From the NCBI RefSeq assembly GCF_021283305.1, contig NZ_JAJSOK010000015.1, positions 1 through 64,000 on the forward strand: a DNA stretch of 64,000 nt, read 5' to 3'. Shown here piece by piece: positions 34,608 to 43,258 of the stretch. The notes under the pieces were generated by a model. That model did not search any database and had not been told where the DNA came from. It worked only from the letters and a program-made list of their open reading frames with translations. The stretch is from Pseudonocardia kujensis (GTDB lineage: Bacteria; Actinomycetota; Actinomycetes; Mycobacteriales; Pseudonocardiaceae). The position numbers were made by a program, and so were the translations under genes. Numbering within the stretch: the stretch's first letter is position 1; each line of letters starts with the position of its first letter.

Positions 34608-35052
34608 CCGACGCCCCGGCGGGCACGCTCACCGGGCCCCGACGCCGGCGCAGCGGCTCCTGCAGGTCCGCACGATCTACGCCGAGCCCGAGGCCCGGGA
34701 CTCCCCCCGCGGCCGGCAGGTCCTGGAGCGCTTCCCGGGCGCGGAGATCATCGAGGTGCCGTCGCACTGGCAGATCCCGGAGCTGCACGGCAACGCCGGC
34801 AACGTCGACCGCTCGGTCCGCGTGAAGACCGAGACGCTCGTGCCGGGCGTGAAGAAGTCGCTGTCCGCGCGGCCCGACGGGCGCTCGTCGGACTTCATCG
34901 CGCCCTCCACGGCCAACGGCTGCGCGATGGGCAGCCAGAGCGGGATGCGGAACGTCCGCTACCGCAACGTGCCCAAGCGCGAGGGTGTGCAGGCCGTCAC
35001 CGACCTCGTCGCGCGGCGCGCGCCCTGGCTGCGGGTGCGGTACGCCTTCTGA
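34604..35052 (+). pseudogene. Remnant of a spore-photoproduct-lyase-like radical SAM protein
   Basis: ATG 34604 opens a frame that shifts after about 14 codons. The +1 frame then reads RTIYAEPEARDSPRGRQVLE, EVPSHWQIPELHGNAGN and IAPSTANGCAM, which match the N-terminus of the SplB-like family. At the first radical-SAM Cys (GCAM) the sequence jumps to a C-terminal piece ending in APWLRVRYAF. Roughly 200 residues, including the rest of the CxxxCxxC site, are missing. Two lesions make this a dead gene. Confidence 0.65.
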
Positions 35053-35102
35053 GTACTTTGCGCGCACACTCGGCGCACACCCCGCGCCCGAGGAGGTCAC
35101 CG

Positions 35103-35945
35103 ATGACCGTCGACGCCGCCGCACCGGCGGACCACGGACTGTTCGGACCGGCGTCGGTGACCTGGCGGGTGCACCTGGAGCCCGTCATCTGGGTGGCGGG
35201 GATGCGGGCGCTGCTGCTGCAGTCCCTGCACCCGTGGGTGATGCGCGGGACCTACCAGAACAGTGCGCTGTTCGACCCGGCCAAGGCGTGGCCGCGGTTC
35301 CAGCGGACCGTGGAGTTCGTCGGCACCCGGACCTTCGGCTCGCTCGCCGAGGTGGAGGCCGCCGGCGCCCGGGTCAGGCGGCTGCACCACAAGCTGCGCG
35401 GCACCGACCCCGAGAGCGGCAGGCGGTTCCCGATCGACGCGCCCGAGGGACTGCTCTGGGTGCACTGCGGCGAGATCGACTCCTACGTCGACGTCGCCCG
35501 CCGCGCCGGGATCGTCACCGCGGCGGAGGCCGACGCGTACGTGGCCGAGAGCGTCCGGGCCGCGGAGGTCGTCGGCCTCGACCCGGCGGTCGTGCCCGCC
35601 TCGCGGGCGGAGCTCGCGGCGTACTTCGCGCGGATGCGGCCCCGGTTGCGGGTCACCGACGAGGCACGGACCGCCGTGGGCGGGTTGCTCGCGCCGCCCG
35701 CGGGGGCGCCCGCCTGGACCCGGGCGGCGATCTCGGCCACCGCGACCGCGGCCCTGGCCACCCTGCCGCGCTGGGCCCGCCGCATGTACGGGCTGCCCGG
35801 CCTGCCGACGACCGACCTGGCGGCGTCGGCGCTCCTCGGCGGCCTGCGCCGGGCCACCGACCTGCTGCCCGACCCGCCCGCGCCGCCGGAGGTCCGGGAG
35901 GCGCGCCGGCTCGTCCGTGAGGCCCGTGCCCCGCGTCCGGTGTGA
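35103..35945 (+). CDS. MpaB/DUF2236-family oxygenase-like protein
   Basis: The 280-residue protein has the DUF2236 hallmarks SLHPWVMRGTYQNSALFDPA, FPIDAPEGLLWVHCGEIDS and the helical C-terminal part. Characterised relatives include the haem-dependent latex oxygenase Lcp and the mycophenolic acid MpaB'. Function is only inferred. ATG 35103 follows GAGGAGGTCACCG. Confidence 0.78.
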   Translation: MTVDAAAPADHGLFGPASVTWRVHLEPVIWVAGMRALLLQSLHPWVMRGTYQNSALFDPAKAWPRFQRTVEFVGTRTFGSLAEVEAAGARVRRLHHKLRGTDPESGRRFPIDAPEGLLWVHCGEIDSYVDVARRAGIVTAAEADAYVAESVRAAEVVGLDPAVVPASRAELAAYFARMRPRLRVTDEARTAVGGLLAPPAGAPAWTRAAISATATAALATLPRWARRMYGLPGLPTTDLAASALLGGLRRATDLLPDPPAPPEVREARRLVREARAPRPV

Positions 35946-35966
35946 GGTGGGCGGCTCCCGGGGTAT
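35942..35966 (+). promoter_or_regulatory. Possible SigB/SigF-type promoter for the DUF2945 gene
   Basis: GGGTAT (35961-35966) is a perfect -10. The -35 at 15 nt is GTGA. The ATG is 37 nt downstream. Confidence 0.4.
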
Positions 35967-36003
35967 CGCCCGGTGGACCGGACGGACGCACACGGAGGAC
36001 GCG

Positions 36004-36210
36004 ATGAGCGAGTTCGAGAAGGACGACAAGGTCCGCTGGAAGAGCCACGGCGGCTGGGCCGAGGGCGAGGTCCTGAAGAAGATCACCGAGGACACGGAGG
36101 CCGGCGGGCGCACCGTGCGTGCGTCGAAGGACGAGCCGCAGTACCTCGTGCGCAGCGAGAAGAGCGACAGCGAGGCCGTGCACAAGCCCGCCGCGTTGGA
36201 GCGCTGCTGA
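36004..36210 (+). CDS. DUF2945 (Tudor-like hypervirulence-associated) small protein
   Basis: The 68-residue protein has DDKVRWKSHGGWAEGEVLKKI and PQYLVRSEKSDSEAVHKPAAL, the pattern of the DUF2945/HVA-Tudor family. Such proteins occur in stress clusters of soil bacteria; their role is not established. ATG 36004 follows GGAGGACGCG. Confidence 0.85.
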   Translation: MSEFEKDDKVRWKSHGGWAEGEVLKKITEDTEAGGRTVRASKDEPQYLVRSEKSDSEAVHKPAALERC

Positions 36211-36258
36211 CGGTCCTTCGCCGGACCCGCCCGCCGACCCGCTGCCTCGTCGCGGACG

Positions 36259-36282
36259 GTTCACGGGGGGCGGGACGGGTAG
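36259..36282 (+). promoter_or_regulatory. SigB/SigF-type promoter for the SDR gene at 36291
   Basis: GTTC, 14 nt, GGGTAG ends 8 nt before the ATG, predicting a leaderless transcript. The same GTTC-N14 form occurs at 53262-53285 and 62600-62623. Confidence 0.55.
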
Positions 36283-36290
36283 TCGAGGGC

Positions 36291-37094
36291 ATGTCGACCC
36301 GAGAACTCGCCCTGGTCACCGGCGCCTCCAGCGGTATCGGGCTCGAGCTCGCCCGCGAGCTGGCCCGCCGCGGCTACGACCTCGTCGTCACCGCCGAGGA
36401 CGCGGCGCTCGAGACCGCCGAGGGGAAGATCCGCGAGGCCGGCGACGGCACCGATGTCACGGTCGTGCACGCCGACCTGCGGCGCCGTGAGGGCGTCGAG
36501 GAGGTGTGGGCGGCCGTCGGCACCACGGGCCGCCCGCTCGTCGTCGCCGCGCTCAACGCCGGGGTCGGCCTCGGCGGCCCGTTCGTGGAGAACGACATCG
36601 AGGCCGAGCAGGACATCATCGACGTGAACATCACCTCGACGGTGCGCCTGGCCAAGCACGTGCTGCAGCACATGGAGGCGCGGCACCAGGGCCGGGTGCT
36701 GGTCACCTCGTCGATCGCGTCTCAGATGCCCGGCACCTACCAGGCCGTCTACAACGCCTCGAAGTCCTTCCTGCAGTCCTTCGCGCAGGCGGTGCAGGCC
36801 GAGCTCGAGGCGCGCGACAGCGGCGTCACGGTGACCTCGCTGATGCCCGGGCCCACCGAGACCAACTTCTTCCACCGCGCCGAGATGGACGACACGAAGA
36901 TCGGCGCCTCGGACAAGGACGACCCGGTGCAGGTCGCCCGGCAGGGGATCGACGCCCTGCTCGACGGCAAGGACAAGGTCGTCGCCGGGTCGGTGTCGAC
37001 GCGGGCGCAGAGCCTGGTCGACGACGTGCTCCCGGACAAGCTCAAGGCGGGGGCGCACGAGAAGATGGCCGAGCCCGGCTCGGCCGAGAACTGA
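36291..37094 (+). CDS. Short-chain dehydrogenase/reductase
   Basis: The 267-residue classical SDR has the NAD(P) motif TGASSGIG, the ALNAGV site, catalytic Ser in VTSSIAS and YNASK. The C-terminal extension (DKVVAGSVSTRAQSLVDDVLP) is typical of the DltE-like SDRs found beside ChaB and DUF2945 genes. The substrate is unknown. The ATG is predicted to be at or near the 5' end of its mRNA. Confidence 0.85.
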   Translation: MSTRELALVTGASSGIGLELARELARRGYDLVVTAEDAALETAEGKIREAGDGTDVTVVHADLRRREGVEEVWAAVGTTGRPLVVAALNAGVGLGGPFVENDIEAEQDIIDVNITSTVRLAKHVLQHMEARHQGRVLVTSSIASQMPGTYQAVYNASKSFLQSFAQAVQAELEARDSGVTVTSLMPGPTETNFFHRAEMDDTKIGASDKDDPVQVARQGIDALLDGKDKVVAGSVSTRAQSLVDDVLPDKLKAGAHEKMAEPGSAEN

Positions 37095-37121
37095 CCGGAG
37101 CCGACCGGGGAGGAGACCGAG

Positions 37122-37556
37122 ATGGCCGGGAAGCACGAGCAGGCCGAGGAGATGCGCGACGACGTGCCGTCGACGATCGCGCGTTCCGACGACAAGGCCG
37201 TGCGCACCTACAAGAAGACGCTCGAGTCCGCGGAGGACAGCTACGGCGACGGCGAGCGCGCCCACCGCGCCGCCTACGCCGCGCTCAAGCACACCCACGA
37301 GAAGGTCGGCGACCACTGGGAGCCGAAGGACGAGCCCGGCCCGTCGGACGAGCAGGCGGAGAAGAGCGCCCCGCAGTCCCGGTCCGACGACGGGGACACC
37401 GCCGGCGGCGTCGACGCCAACGCGAAGAAGAGCCACCTCGTGGAGGTCGCGCAGAAGCTCGGCATCGACGATCCCGACGGCAGGAACAAGGACGAGCTCG
37501 TGAAGGAGATCGAGAAGGCCAACGACCGGGAGACGGCCCGCGCGCGGCGTCGGTGA
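37122..37556 (+). CDS. ChaB domain protein with Rho N-terminal (SAP-like) domain
   Basis: The 144-residue protein has an N-terminal ChaB domain (VPSTIARSDDKAVRTYKKTLESAED in part, with HRAAYAALKHTHEK) and a C-terminal Rho-N/SAP-like helix-extended-helix (KSHLVEVAQKLGIDDPDGRNKDELVKEI in part). An acidic linker joins them. It may bind nucleic acid and is probably co-transcribed with the SDR 27 nt upstream. ATG 37122 follows GGGGAGGAG. Confidence 0.85.
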   Translation: MAGKHEQAEEMRDDVPSTIARSDDKAVRTYKKTLESAEDSYGDGERAHRAAYAALKHTHEKVGDHWEPKDEPGPSDEQAEKSAPQSRSDDGDTAGGVDANAKKSHLVEVAQKLGIDDPDGRNKDELVKEIEKANDRETARARRR

Positions 37557-37563
37557 CCGGGCT

Positions 37564-37575
37564 CACATCGATGTG
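37564..37575. promoter_or_regulatory. Perfect 12-bp palindrome CACATCGATGTG
   Basis: It lies in the 92-nt gap between the ChaB gene and the gene at 37649, in an operator-like position. No regulator is assigned. Confidence 0.3.
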
Positions 37576-37648
37576 GTGACACGAGTTTGACCAGCGGTGA
37601 CCGGAGGAATACCGAGCGCATTCCCGTCCCCTCCGCCGAGGAGTCGCC

Positions 37649-38218
37649 GTGACCGACGTGCACCCGGAGGGCCTCGTCCAGGCCCCGCCCCGGGTCCGTG
37701 CCCGCCCCCGTCTCGGAGCCCCGCTGTGGCTCTGGGCGATCATCTCCGCCGTCTGCTCGCTGGTCGCGGTGGCCGCCTTCGTGCGGTGGGATCCCCTGGG
37801 CGGCGCCGGCACGGTCGCGGACCCGGACACCGGCGCCGCGAGCGGGCTCTCCGCCGGCGGCGCGACGCTGCTGCCGCTGGAGCGCGCCTCCGGCCCGGGC
37901 GGGGACCTCTCCGGGTTCGCCGGCGACACCGTCACCGCCGAGGGCGTCGCCGTCCAGTCCGTCCCCACCGGCGACGGCTTCTGGCTGGGGCCCGCGCCCG
38001 ACGAGCGGGTGTGGGTCGAGCTGGTGACCCAGCCCGGCGAGGCGCCGCTCGCCCTCGCGGCCGGCGACCGCGTGTCCCTCACCGGGCGGATGGTGGCGCA
38101 CCCCGACACCTTCGCCGGCCAGGTGCTGCCCGGCGACCCGGCGGCGTCGGCGCTGCTGTCGCGGCAACGGGCCCACGTCCAGGTGGCGCGCTCCGACGTG
38201 GAGATCGTCTCGTCCTGA
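37649..38218 (+). CDS. Membrane-anchored hypothetical protein
   Basis: The 189-residue protein has one N-terminal membrane helix (PLWLWAIISAVCSLVAVAAFV) after a short basic leader. A likely extracytoplasmic domain follows with beta-rich segments (DTVTAEGVAVQSVPTG, FWLGPAPDERVWVEL, GDRVSLTGRMVAHP) that resemble an OB-like fold. GTG 37649 follows GAGGAG. Function unknown. Confidence 0.7.
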   Translation: MTDVHPEGLVQAPPRVRARPRLGAPLWLWAIISAVCSLVAVAAFVRWDPLGGAGTVADPDTGAASGLSAGGATLLPLERASGPGGDLSGFAGDTVTAEGVAVQSVPTGDGFWLGPAPDERVWVELVTQPGEAPLALAAGDRVSLTGRMVAHPDTFAGQVLPGDPAASALLSRQRAHVQVARSDVEIVSS

Positions 38219-38284
38219 GGGGCGCCGTCCCGCCGCCGCGGCGGGCCGAGGATTGAACGGGCCGCCGATGGGCACGCCCCGGAC

Positions 38285-38467
38285 ATGACCGGACGCGACG
38301 ACCACGACGACACCATGACCGAGCAGATCCTCAAGGAGGCGACCACCACCGGCGCCCCCGGCGACGAGCCCGACACCGCCCCGGACGAGCCGCAGGGGGC
38401 CGCGTTCCCCCGCGGCGGCGCGGACGAGGCCGACAGCGCGGGCAGGCACGAGGACAAGGACCGCTGA
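38285..38467 (+). CDS. Small acidic hypothetical protein
   Basis: The 60-residue frame is rich in Asp, Glu, Thr and His (MTGRDDHDDTMTEQILKEAT). It has no strong ribosome site. The hydrophilic, disordered composition resembles other small stress proteins in this region. The next 281 bases (38468-38748) hold no gene apart from the promoter at 38714. Confidence 0.4.
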   Translation: MTGRDDHDDTMTEQILKEATTTGAPGDEPDTAPDEPQGAAFPRGGADEADSAGRHEDKDR

Positions 38468-38713
38468 CGACGCCGGGACGGGCCCGCGCGGTAGCAGGAG
38501 CCGGGCGCCCGAGCGGACACCCTGGCGGCGTTGCTCGGCGGAGTCGGGGCTGCGTCCGAGCAGCCGGCCCGGGCGCGGTGGCTCCGGTCCCGGACGGCGG
38601 ACGGGCCGCGGCGTGCGCTCGCCGTCCGGCGTCCGCGCACCTCGGGGTTCGTCCGCTGTGGTCCGAGACCAGGACCGGCACCCACCCGCCCACGGTCGTG
38701 TCCCTGCGAGCAG

Positions 38714-38739
38714 GTGTGACGCGGCGGCCCCGCGGGTAG
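38714..38739 (+). promoter_or_regulatory. SigB/SigF-type promoter for the SDR gene at 38749
   Basis: GTGT, 16 nt, GGGTAG ends 9 nt before the GTG start, predicting a leaderless mRNA. Confidence 0.5.
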
Positions 38740-38748
38740 CTGCCCGCT

Positions 38749-39705
38749 GTGGAGATCGCGGGGAGCGTCGTGGTGGTGACCGGCGCGTCGAGCGGCATCG
38801 GGCGGGCCACCGCGCTCGAGCTGCTGCGGCGCGGGGCCACCGTCGTGGGCGTCGCCCGTGACGCCGGGGCCCTCGCCGAGCTCGAGGGCCACGGGCTCGT
38901 CCCCGCCCCGGCCGACGTCGCCGACTTCGCGGCGGTCGAGGGCGTGGTGCGGGAGGCGACCGGCCGGTTCGGCCGCATCGACGCGTGGGTGAACTGCGCC
39001 GGCGTCATCGAGTTCGGGGCGTTCCTCGACGTGCCCCTCGACGAGGTCCGGCGGGTGCTGGACGTCGACCTCATGGGCTATGTGCACGGCTGCCGGGCGG
39101 TCCTGCCCGGGATGGTGGAGCGCGACCGCGGCGTGATCGTCGGCGTCGCCTCGATCCTCGGGATCGTCGCGCTGCCCTACGGGGCGTCCTACTCGATGGC
39201 GAAGTTCGCGATCCGCGCGCTGGGTGTGAGCCTGCGCCAGGAGCTGCGGACGTCCGGGGTGCACGGGGTGCGGGTGGCCACGGTCCTCCCGGCGGCGATC
39301 GACACCCCGATCTGGCGCGACGCCGCGAACCGCAGCGGGGCGCGACCGCGGCTGGCGGCGCCGACGTACAGCCCGGAGCGGGTCGCGCGGATCGTCGTGA
39401 ACCAGATCCGCAGGCCGCGCCGCGAGGCGGTGGCCGGCGGCGTGCTCGGCCGGCTGCTCCTGCTGCAGCACAAGGTCTGGCCGGAGAGCGCCGAGCGGAT
39501 GTTCGCCGCGGAGGTGGTCCGGTACGTGCTGGCGCGCGGCGGCGGCCCCGTCGACGACCCGGGCACCCTGTACGAGCCGCCCGACCGCCCGCGGCAGGTG
39601 CACGACGGCTGGAACGGGCCCGGCCGGGAGCGGGCGCGGCGGCTCGCGGCGGGGCTGGGTATCGCGGCCGCCGTCGGCACGGCCGTGGGGCTCGCCCGGC
39701 GCTGA
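38749..39705 (+). CDS. Short-chain dehydrogenase/reductase with C-terminal hydrophobic segment
   Basis: The 318-residue SDR has TGASSGIG, VNCAGV, catalytic Ser in GVASILG and YSMAK. The C-terminus carries a hydrophobic stretch (AAGLGIAAAVGTAVGLA) that may attach it to the membrane. No ribosome site is seen at GTG 38749, in line with the leaderless promoter. It heads a run of same-strand genes through 41837. Confidence 0.85.
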   Translation: MEIAGSVVVVTGASSGIGRATALELLRRGATVVGVARDAGALAELEGHGLVPAPADVADFAAVEGVVREATGRFGRIDAWVNCAGVIEFGAFLDVPLDEVRRVLDVDLMGYVHGCRAVLPGMVERDRGVIVGVASILGIVALPYGASYSMAKFAIRALGVSLRQELRTSGVHGVRVATVLPAAIDTPIWRDAANRSGARPRLAAPTYSPERVARIVVNQIRRPRREAVAGGVLGRLLLLQHKVWPESAERMFAAEVVRYVLARGGGPVDDPGTLYEPPDRPRQVHDGWNGPGRERARRLAAGLGIAAAVGTAVGLARR

Positions 39706-39734
39706 GCCCCGGGCCTCAGCACGGGTCCGGACCA

Positions 39735-39785
39735 AGATCACGGTCACGATCACGATCACGGGCACGATCACGGGCACGATCACGG
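39735..39785 (+). repeat. Short tandem repeat GATCAC / GATCACGGGCAC
   Basis: Six- and twelve-base units (GATCACGGTCAC, GATCAC, GATCACGGGCAC twice) run for ~50 bp up to the ribosome site of the SRPBCC gene. Length change here would alter the 5' leader. Confidence 0.75.
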
Positions 39786-39795
39786 AGGAAGCGCG

Positions 39796-40227
39796 ATGCA
39801 GGTCGATCGGTTCGTGCCGGCGGAGCCGGCGAAGGTCTGGCAGGTCCTGGCCGACGGCTGGACCTATCCGCTCTGGGTGGTGGGGGCCACCCACATGCGG
39901 GCCGTCGACGACGGCTTCCCGGCCGTCGGCACCCGGCTGCACCACAGCGTCGGGGCCTGGCCCCTGCAGATCCAGGACCGGACCGAGGTCGTGGCCTGCG
40001 AACCGGAGTCGTTGCTCGAGCTCAGGGGCCACGCCTGGCCGACGGGTGCCGCCCGCATCCGGATCACACTGCGGCCGGAACCGGGCGGCACGCGACTGGC
40101 GATGGACGAGCACGCCGAGTCCGGCCCCGCCGTGCTGCTCCCCGGGGTCGTACAGCAGGCACTGCTGGTGCCGCGCAACAAGGAGACCCTGGCCCGCCTC
40201 GACGCCGTCGTCCGGGAACGGCCGTGA
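39796..40227 (+). CDS. SRPBCC (START-like) family protein
   Basis: The 143-residue protein has a VDRFVPAEPAKVWQVLADGWTYPLWV start typical of polyketide-cyclase/dehydrase-like SRPBCC proteins, quoted in part as PAKVWQVLADGW, and a hydrophobic-ligand-pocket fold. ATG 39796 follows GGAGG. The stop overlaps the FAD protein start by GTGA, so the two may act on a common lipid or isoprenoid. Confidence 0.8.
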   Translation: MQVDRFVPAEPAKVWQVLADGWTYPLWVVGATHMRAVDDGFPAVGTRLHHSVGAWPLQIQDRTEVVACEPESLLELRGHAWPTGAARIRITLRPEPGGTRLAMDEHAESGPAVLLPGVVQQALLVPRNKETLARLDAVVRERP

Positions 40228-41837
40228 GCGTGCCCGGCGGCTCCGGTGCGCCCGAGGCCGTCGACGCCGTCGTCGTGGGGGCCGGGCACAACGGACTGGT
40301 GGCCGCGAACCTGCTCGCCGACGCCGGCTGGCAGGTCCTCGTCCTCGAGGCCGCGGAGGCCCCGGGCGGGGCTGTGCGGACCGCGGAGATCACCGCGCCG
40401 GGCTTCCACAGCGACCTGTTCAGCGCCTTCTACCCGCTCGGCGCGGCCTCGCCGATCCTGCGGGAGCTCGGCCTCGACCGGTACGGCCTGCGCTGGCGGC
40501 ACGCCCCCGAGGTCGTCGCCCACGTCACGCCGGACGACCGGTGCGCCGTCCTCTCCCGCGACCTCGACAGGACGGCCGGTGCGCTCGACGCGTTCGCCCC
40601 GGGCGACGGGGCGGCCTGGCGCGTGCTGGCGGAGGAGTGGGCACGGATCCGCGACCCGCTGCTCGAGACGGTGCTGCGTCCGTTCCCGCCGGTCCGCGGC
40701 ACGCCCCGGCTGCTGCGTGCCCTCGGCACGGCCGACGCGCTGCGGTTCGCCCGGACCGTCGTCCAGCCCGTGCGCCGGTTCGCCGAGGAGCGGTTCGCGG
40801 GCGAGGGCGCGAAGCTGCTGCTCGCCGGCAACGCCCTGCACACCGACCTCGGGCCCGACACGGCGGGCAGCGCGGTCTTCGGCTGGCTGCTGTGCATGCT
40901 GGGCCAGGACGTCGGCGTCCGGGGGCCCGAGGGCGGCGCCGGGCGGATCGTCGACGCGCTGGTGGCCCGGCTGCGCGAGCGGGGCGGGCGGATCGAGTGC
41001 GGCCGGCCCGTCCGCGAGGTCCTGCTGCGGTCGGGCCGCGCGGTCGGGGTGCGCGACGCCGAGGGCACGCCGGTCACGGCCCGCCGCGCCGTGCTCGCCG
41101 ACGTCCCGGCCCCGGTGCTGTACCGGGACCTGGTGGGGGAGGCACACCTGCCGCCACGGTTCGTCCGCGACCTCGACCGGTTCCAGTGGGACACCGCGAC
41201 CGTCAAGCTCGACTGGGCGCTCGACGGCCCGGTGCCGTGGACGGCGGAGGGGGCGCGCCGGGCCGGCACGGTGCACCTGGGCGCGGACCTCGACGGGCTG
41301 CGCGGCTACGCCGCCGACCTCGCCGCCGGGCGGGTGCCGCAGGAGCCGTTCCTGCTGTTCGGGCAGATGACCACCGCCGACCCCGCACGCTCGCCGGCCG
41401 GCACCGAGTCCGCCTGGGCGTACACGCACGTGCCCCGCGGGCTGGGCTGGGACGAGACCGACCTGCTTCGGCACGCCGAGCTCGTCGAGCGCACGGTGGA
41501 GCGCAACGCCCCGGGCTTCCGCGACCTGATCCGCGCGCGCAGCGTGGCCGGCCCCGCAGACCTGCAGCGGCGCAACCCGGGGCTGGTCGACGGCGCGATC
41601 AACGGTGGCACCGCGGCGGTGCACCAGCAGCTGGTGTTCCGGCCCGTCCCGGGGCTGGGGCGGGCGGACACCCCGGTCGACCGGCTGTTCCTCGCGGGCT
41701 CCTCGGCGCACCCGGGCGGGGCGGTGCACGGTGGGGCGGGTGCCAACGCGGCCCGCGCCGCCCTCGCCGCCTCCGGCCGCCTCGGCCCCCTCTATCGCGG
41801 CGCGGTCCGCGCCGCCCACAAACGCATCTACGCCTGA
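40224..41837 (+). CDS. NAD(P)/FAD-dependent oxidoreductase, phytoene-desaturase-like
   Basis: The 537-residue CrtI-like flavoprotein has the FAD motif DAVVVGAGHNGLVAANLLADAGW (core VVGAGHNGLVAANLL) and the C-terminal FLAGSSAHPGGAVHGGAGANAA signature. It belongs to the phytoene dehydrogenase/retinol saturase-like group. No other carotenoid genes are near. It starts at GTG 40224 and ends just before repeat array 2. Confidence 0.85.
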   Translation: MSVPGGSGAPEAVDAVVVGAGHNGLVAANLLADAGWQVLVLEAAEAPGGAVRTAEITAPGFHSDLFSAFYPLGAASPILRELGLDRYGLRWRHAPEVVAHVTPDDRCAVLSRDLDRTAGALDAFAPGDGAAWRVLAEEWARIRDPLLETVLRPFPPVRGTPRLLRALGTADALRFARTVVQPVRRFAEERFAGEGAKLLLAGNALHTDLGPDTAGSAVFGWLLCMLGQDVGVRGPEGGAGRIVDALVARLRERGGRIECGRPVREVLLRSGRAVGVRDAEGTPVTARRAVLADVPAPVLYRDLVGEAHLPPRFVRDLDRFQWDTATVKLDWALDGPVPWTAEGARRAGTVHLGADLDGLRGYAADLAAGRVPQEPFLLFGQMTTADPARSPAGTESAWAYTHVPRGLGWDETDLLRHAELVERTVERNAPGFRDLIRARSVAGPADLQRRNPGLVDGAINGGTAAVHQQLVFRPVPGLGRADTPVDRLFLAGSSAHPGGAVHGGAGANAARAALAASGRLGPLYRGAVRAAHKRIYA

Positions 41838-41889
41838 CCGCCCAGCGGCGCCCGTGGCCGCGCCGACTCAGCGACTCTGACCAGTGTCT

Positions 41890-43245
41890 CGCGCCCATGA
41901 TCACTGCGAGTGGTACGGAAAGGTTCCTCGAACAGCCCTCCTGCGACTCTCGTGCTGATCATCAGTTCATGATCGGAGCGAGCGGTACGGGAGAGTCCCG
42001 TGACCAACGCTCCTGTGACACTCGCGTAGATCATGGTCTCGGCGCTCATGATCATTGCGAGCGGTACGGGAGGGTTTCTCGGCCGACACTCCTGTCCCAC
42101 TCGCATTGATCATGAGTTCAAAATCGGAGCGAGCGGTACGGGAGAGTCTCTCGACCAACCCTCCTGTGACACTCGCGCCGATCATGGACTCGCGCTCGTG
42201 ATCCCTTCGAGCGATACGGGAGAGTCTCTCGACCAACTCTCCTATGACACTCGCGCTGATCATGGACTCGCTCATGCTCGCTACGAGCGGTACGGGAGGA
42301 CTTTCGGCCGAAGCTCCTGCCCCACTCGCGCCGATCATGGACTCGCGCTCATGATCATTGCGAGTGGTACGAGAGGGTGATTCGGCCGACACTCCTGTCC
42401 AACTCGCATTGATCATGAGTTCGTGATCGGAGCCAGCGGTACCGGAGGATTCCTGGAACCGCGCTCCTGTGACGCTCGTGCCGATCATGGACTCGCGCTC
42501 ATGATCCCTTCGAGCGATACGGGAGAGTGATTCGACCAACGGTCCTGTGATGCTCGCATTGATCATGAGTTCATGATCGGAGCGAGCGGCGCGGGAGGGT
42601 CCCGTGACCAACGCTCCTGTGACACTCGCGCCGATCATGGACTCGCGCTCACGATCGCTACGAGCGGTACGGGAGAGTCTCTCGACGGACTCTCCTATGA
42701 CACTCGCGCTGATCATGGACTCGCTCATGATCGCTACGAGCGGCGTGGGAGGGTTTCCGGCCGAAACTCCTGTCCCACTCGCGCCGATCATGGACCCGCG
42801 CTCATGATCATTGCGAGCGGTACGGGAGGGTGATTCGGCCGACACTCCTGTCCAACTCGCATTGATCACGAGTTCGTGATCGGAGCCAGCGGTACCGGAG
42901 GATTCCTGGAACCGCGCTCCTGTGACGCTCGTGCCGATCATGGAATCGCGCTCATGACCGCTACGAGCGGTACGGGAGAGTTTCTCGGCCGACGCCTCCG
43001 TGGCGCTCGTGCTGATCATGGACTTGCGGTCATGATCACTGCGAGCGTCACCGGAGGGTTCCTCGAACAGTCCTCCTGTGGCACTCGCGCTGGTGACGAG
43101 CTCATGATCACTGCGAGCGGTACAGGACGGTACCTCGAACAGCACTCCTGTCCCACTCGCGCTGATCACGCCGCTGTGATCATTGTCAGCGGTACGGGAG
43201 GGTTCCTCGAACAGCCCTCCTGTTCCACTCGGATCGATCACCCAT
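41890..43245. repeat. Tandem palindromic repeat array 2, 18 units of 72-79 bp
   Basis: Each unit has element B, an imperfect hairpin with arms GCGAGCGGTACGGGAG and CTCCTGTGACACTCGC around a ~16-nt loop. Element A follows, a GATC-centred dyad in a short form (GATCATGAGTTCATGATC) or a long form (GATCATG and CATGATC arms 10 nt apart). GAGCGGTAC-type anchors lie at 41908, 41980, 42059, 42131, 42209, 42285, 42362, 42434, 42512, 42584, 42662, 42738, 42815, 42887, 42965, 43043, 43115 and 43187. The array fills the gap between convergent genes and is visibly lower in GC than its surroundings. Long ORFs across it arise because 72 and 78 are multiples of three. Confidence 0.9.
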
Positions 43246-43258
43246 GGGGCTCGACGGG

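Noticed and set aside
36212..36227. Rho-independent terminator after the DUF2945 gene
   Set aside because: The GGTCC/GGACC stem is only 5 bp and lacks a T tract; not convincing.
41890..43245. CRISPR array or rRNA-like repeat
   Set aside because: The whole 72-79 bp unit repeats, so there are no unique spacers, and no cas genes or RNA gene motifs occur nearby.
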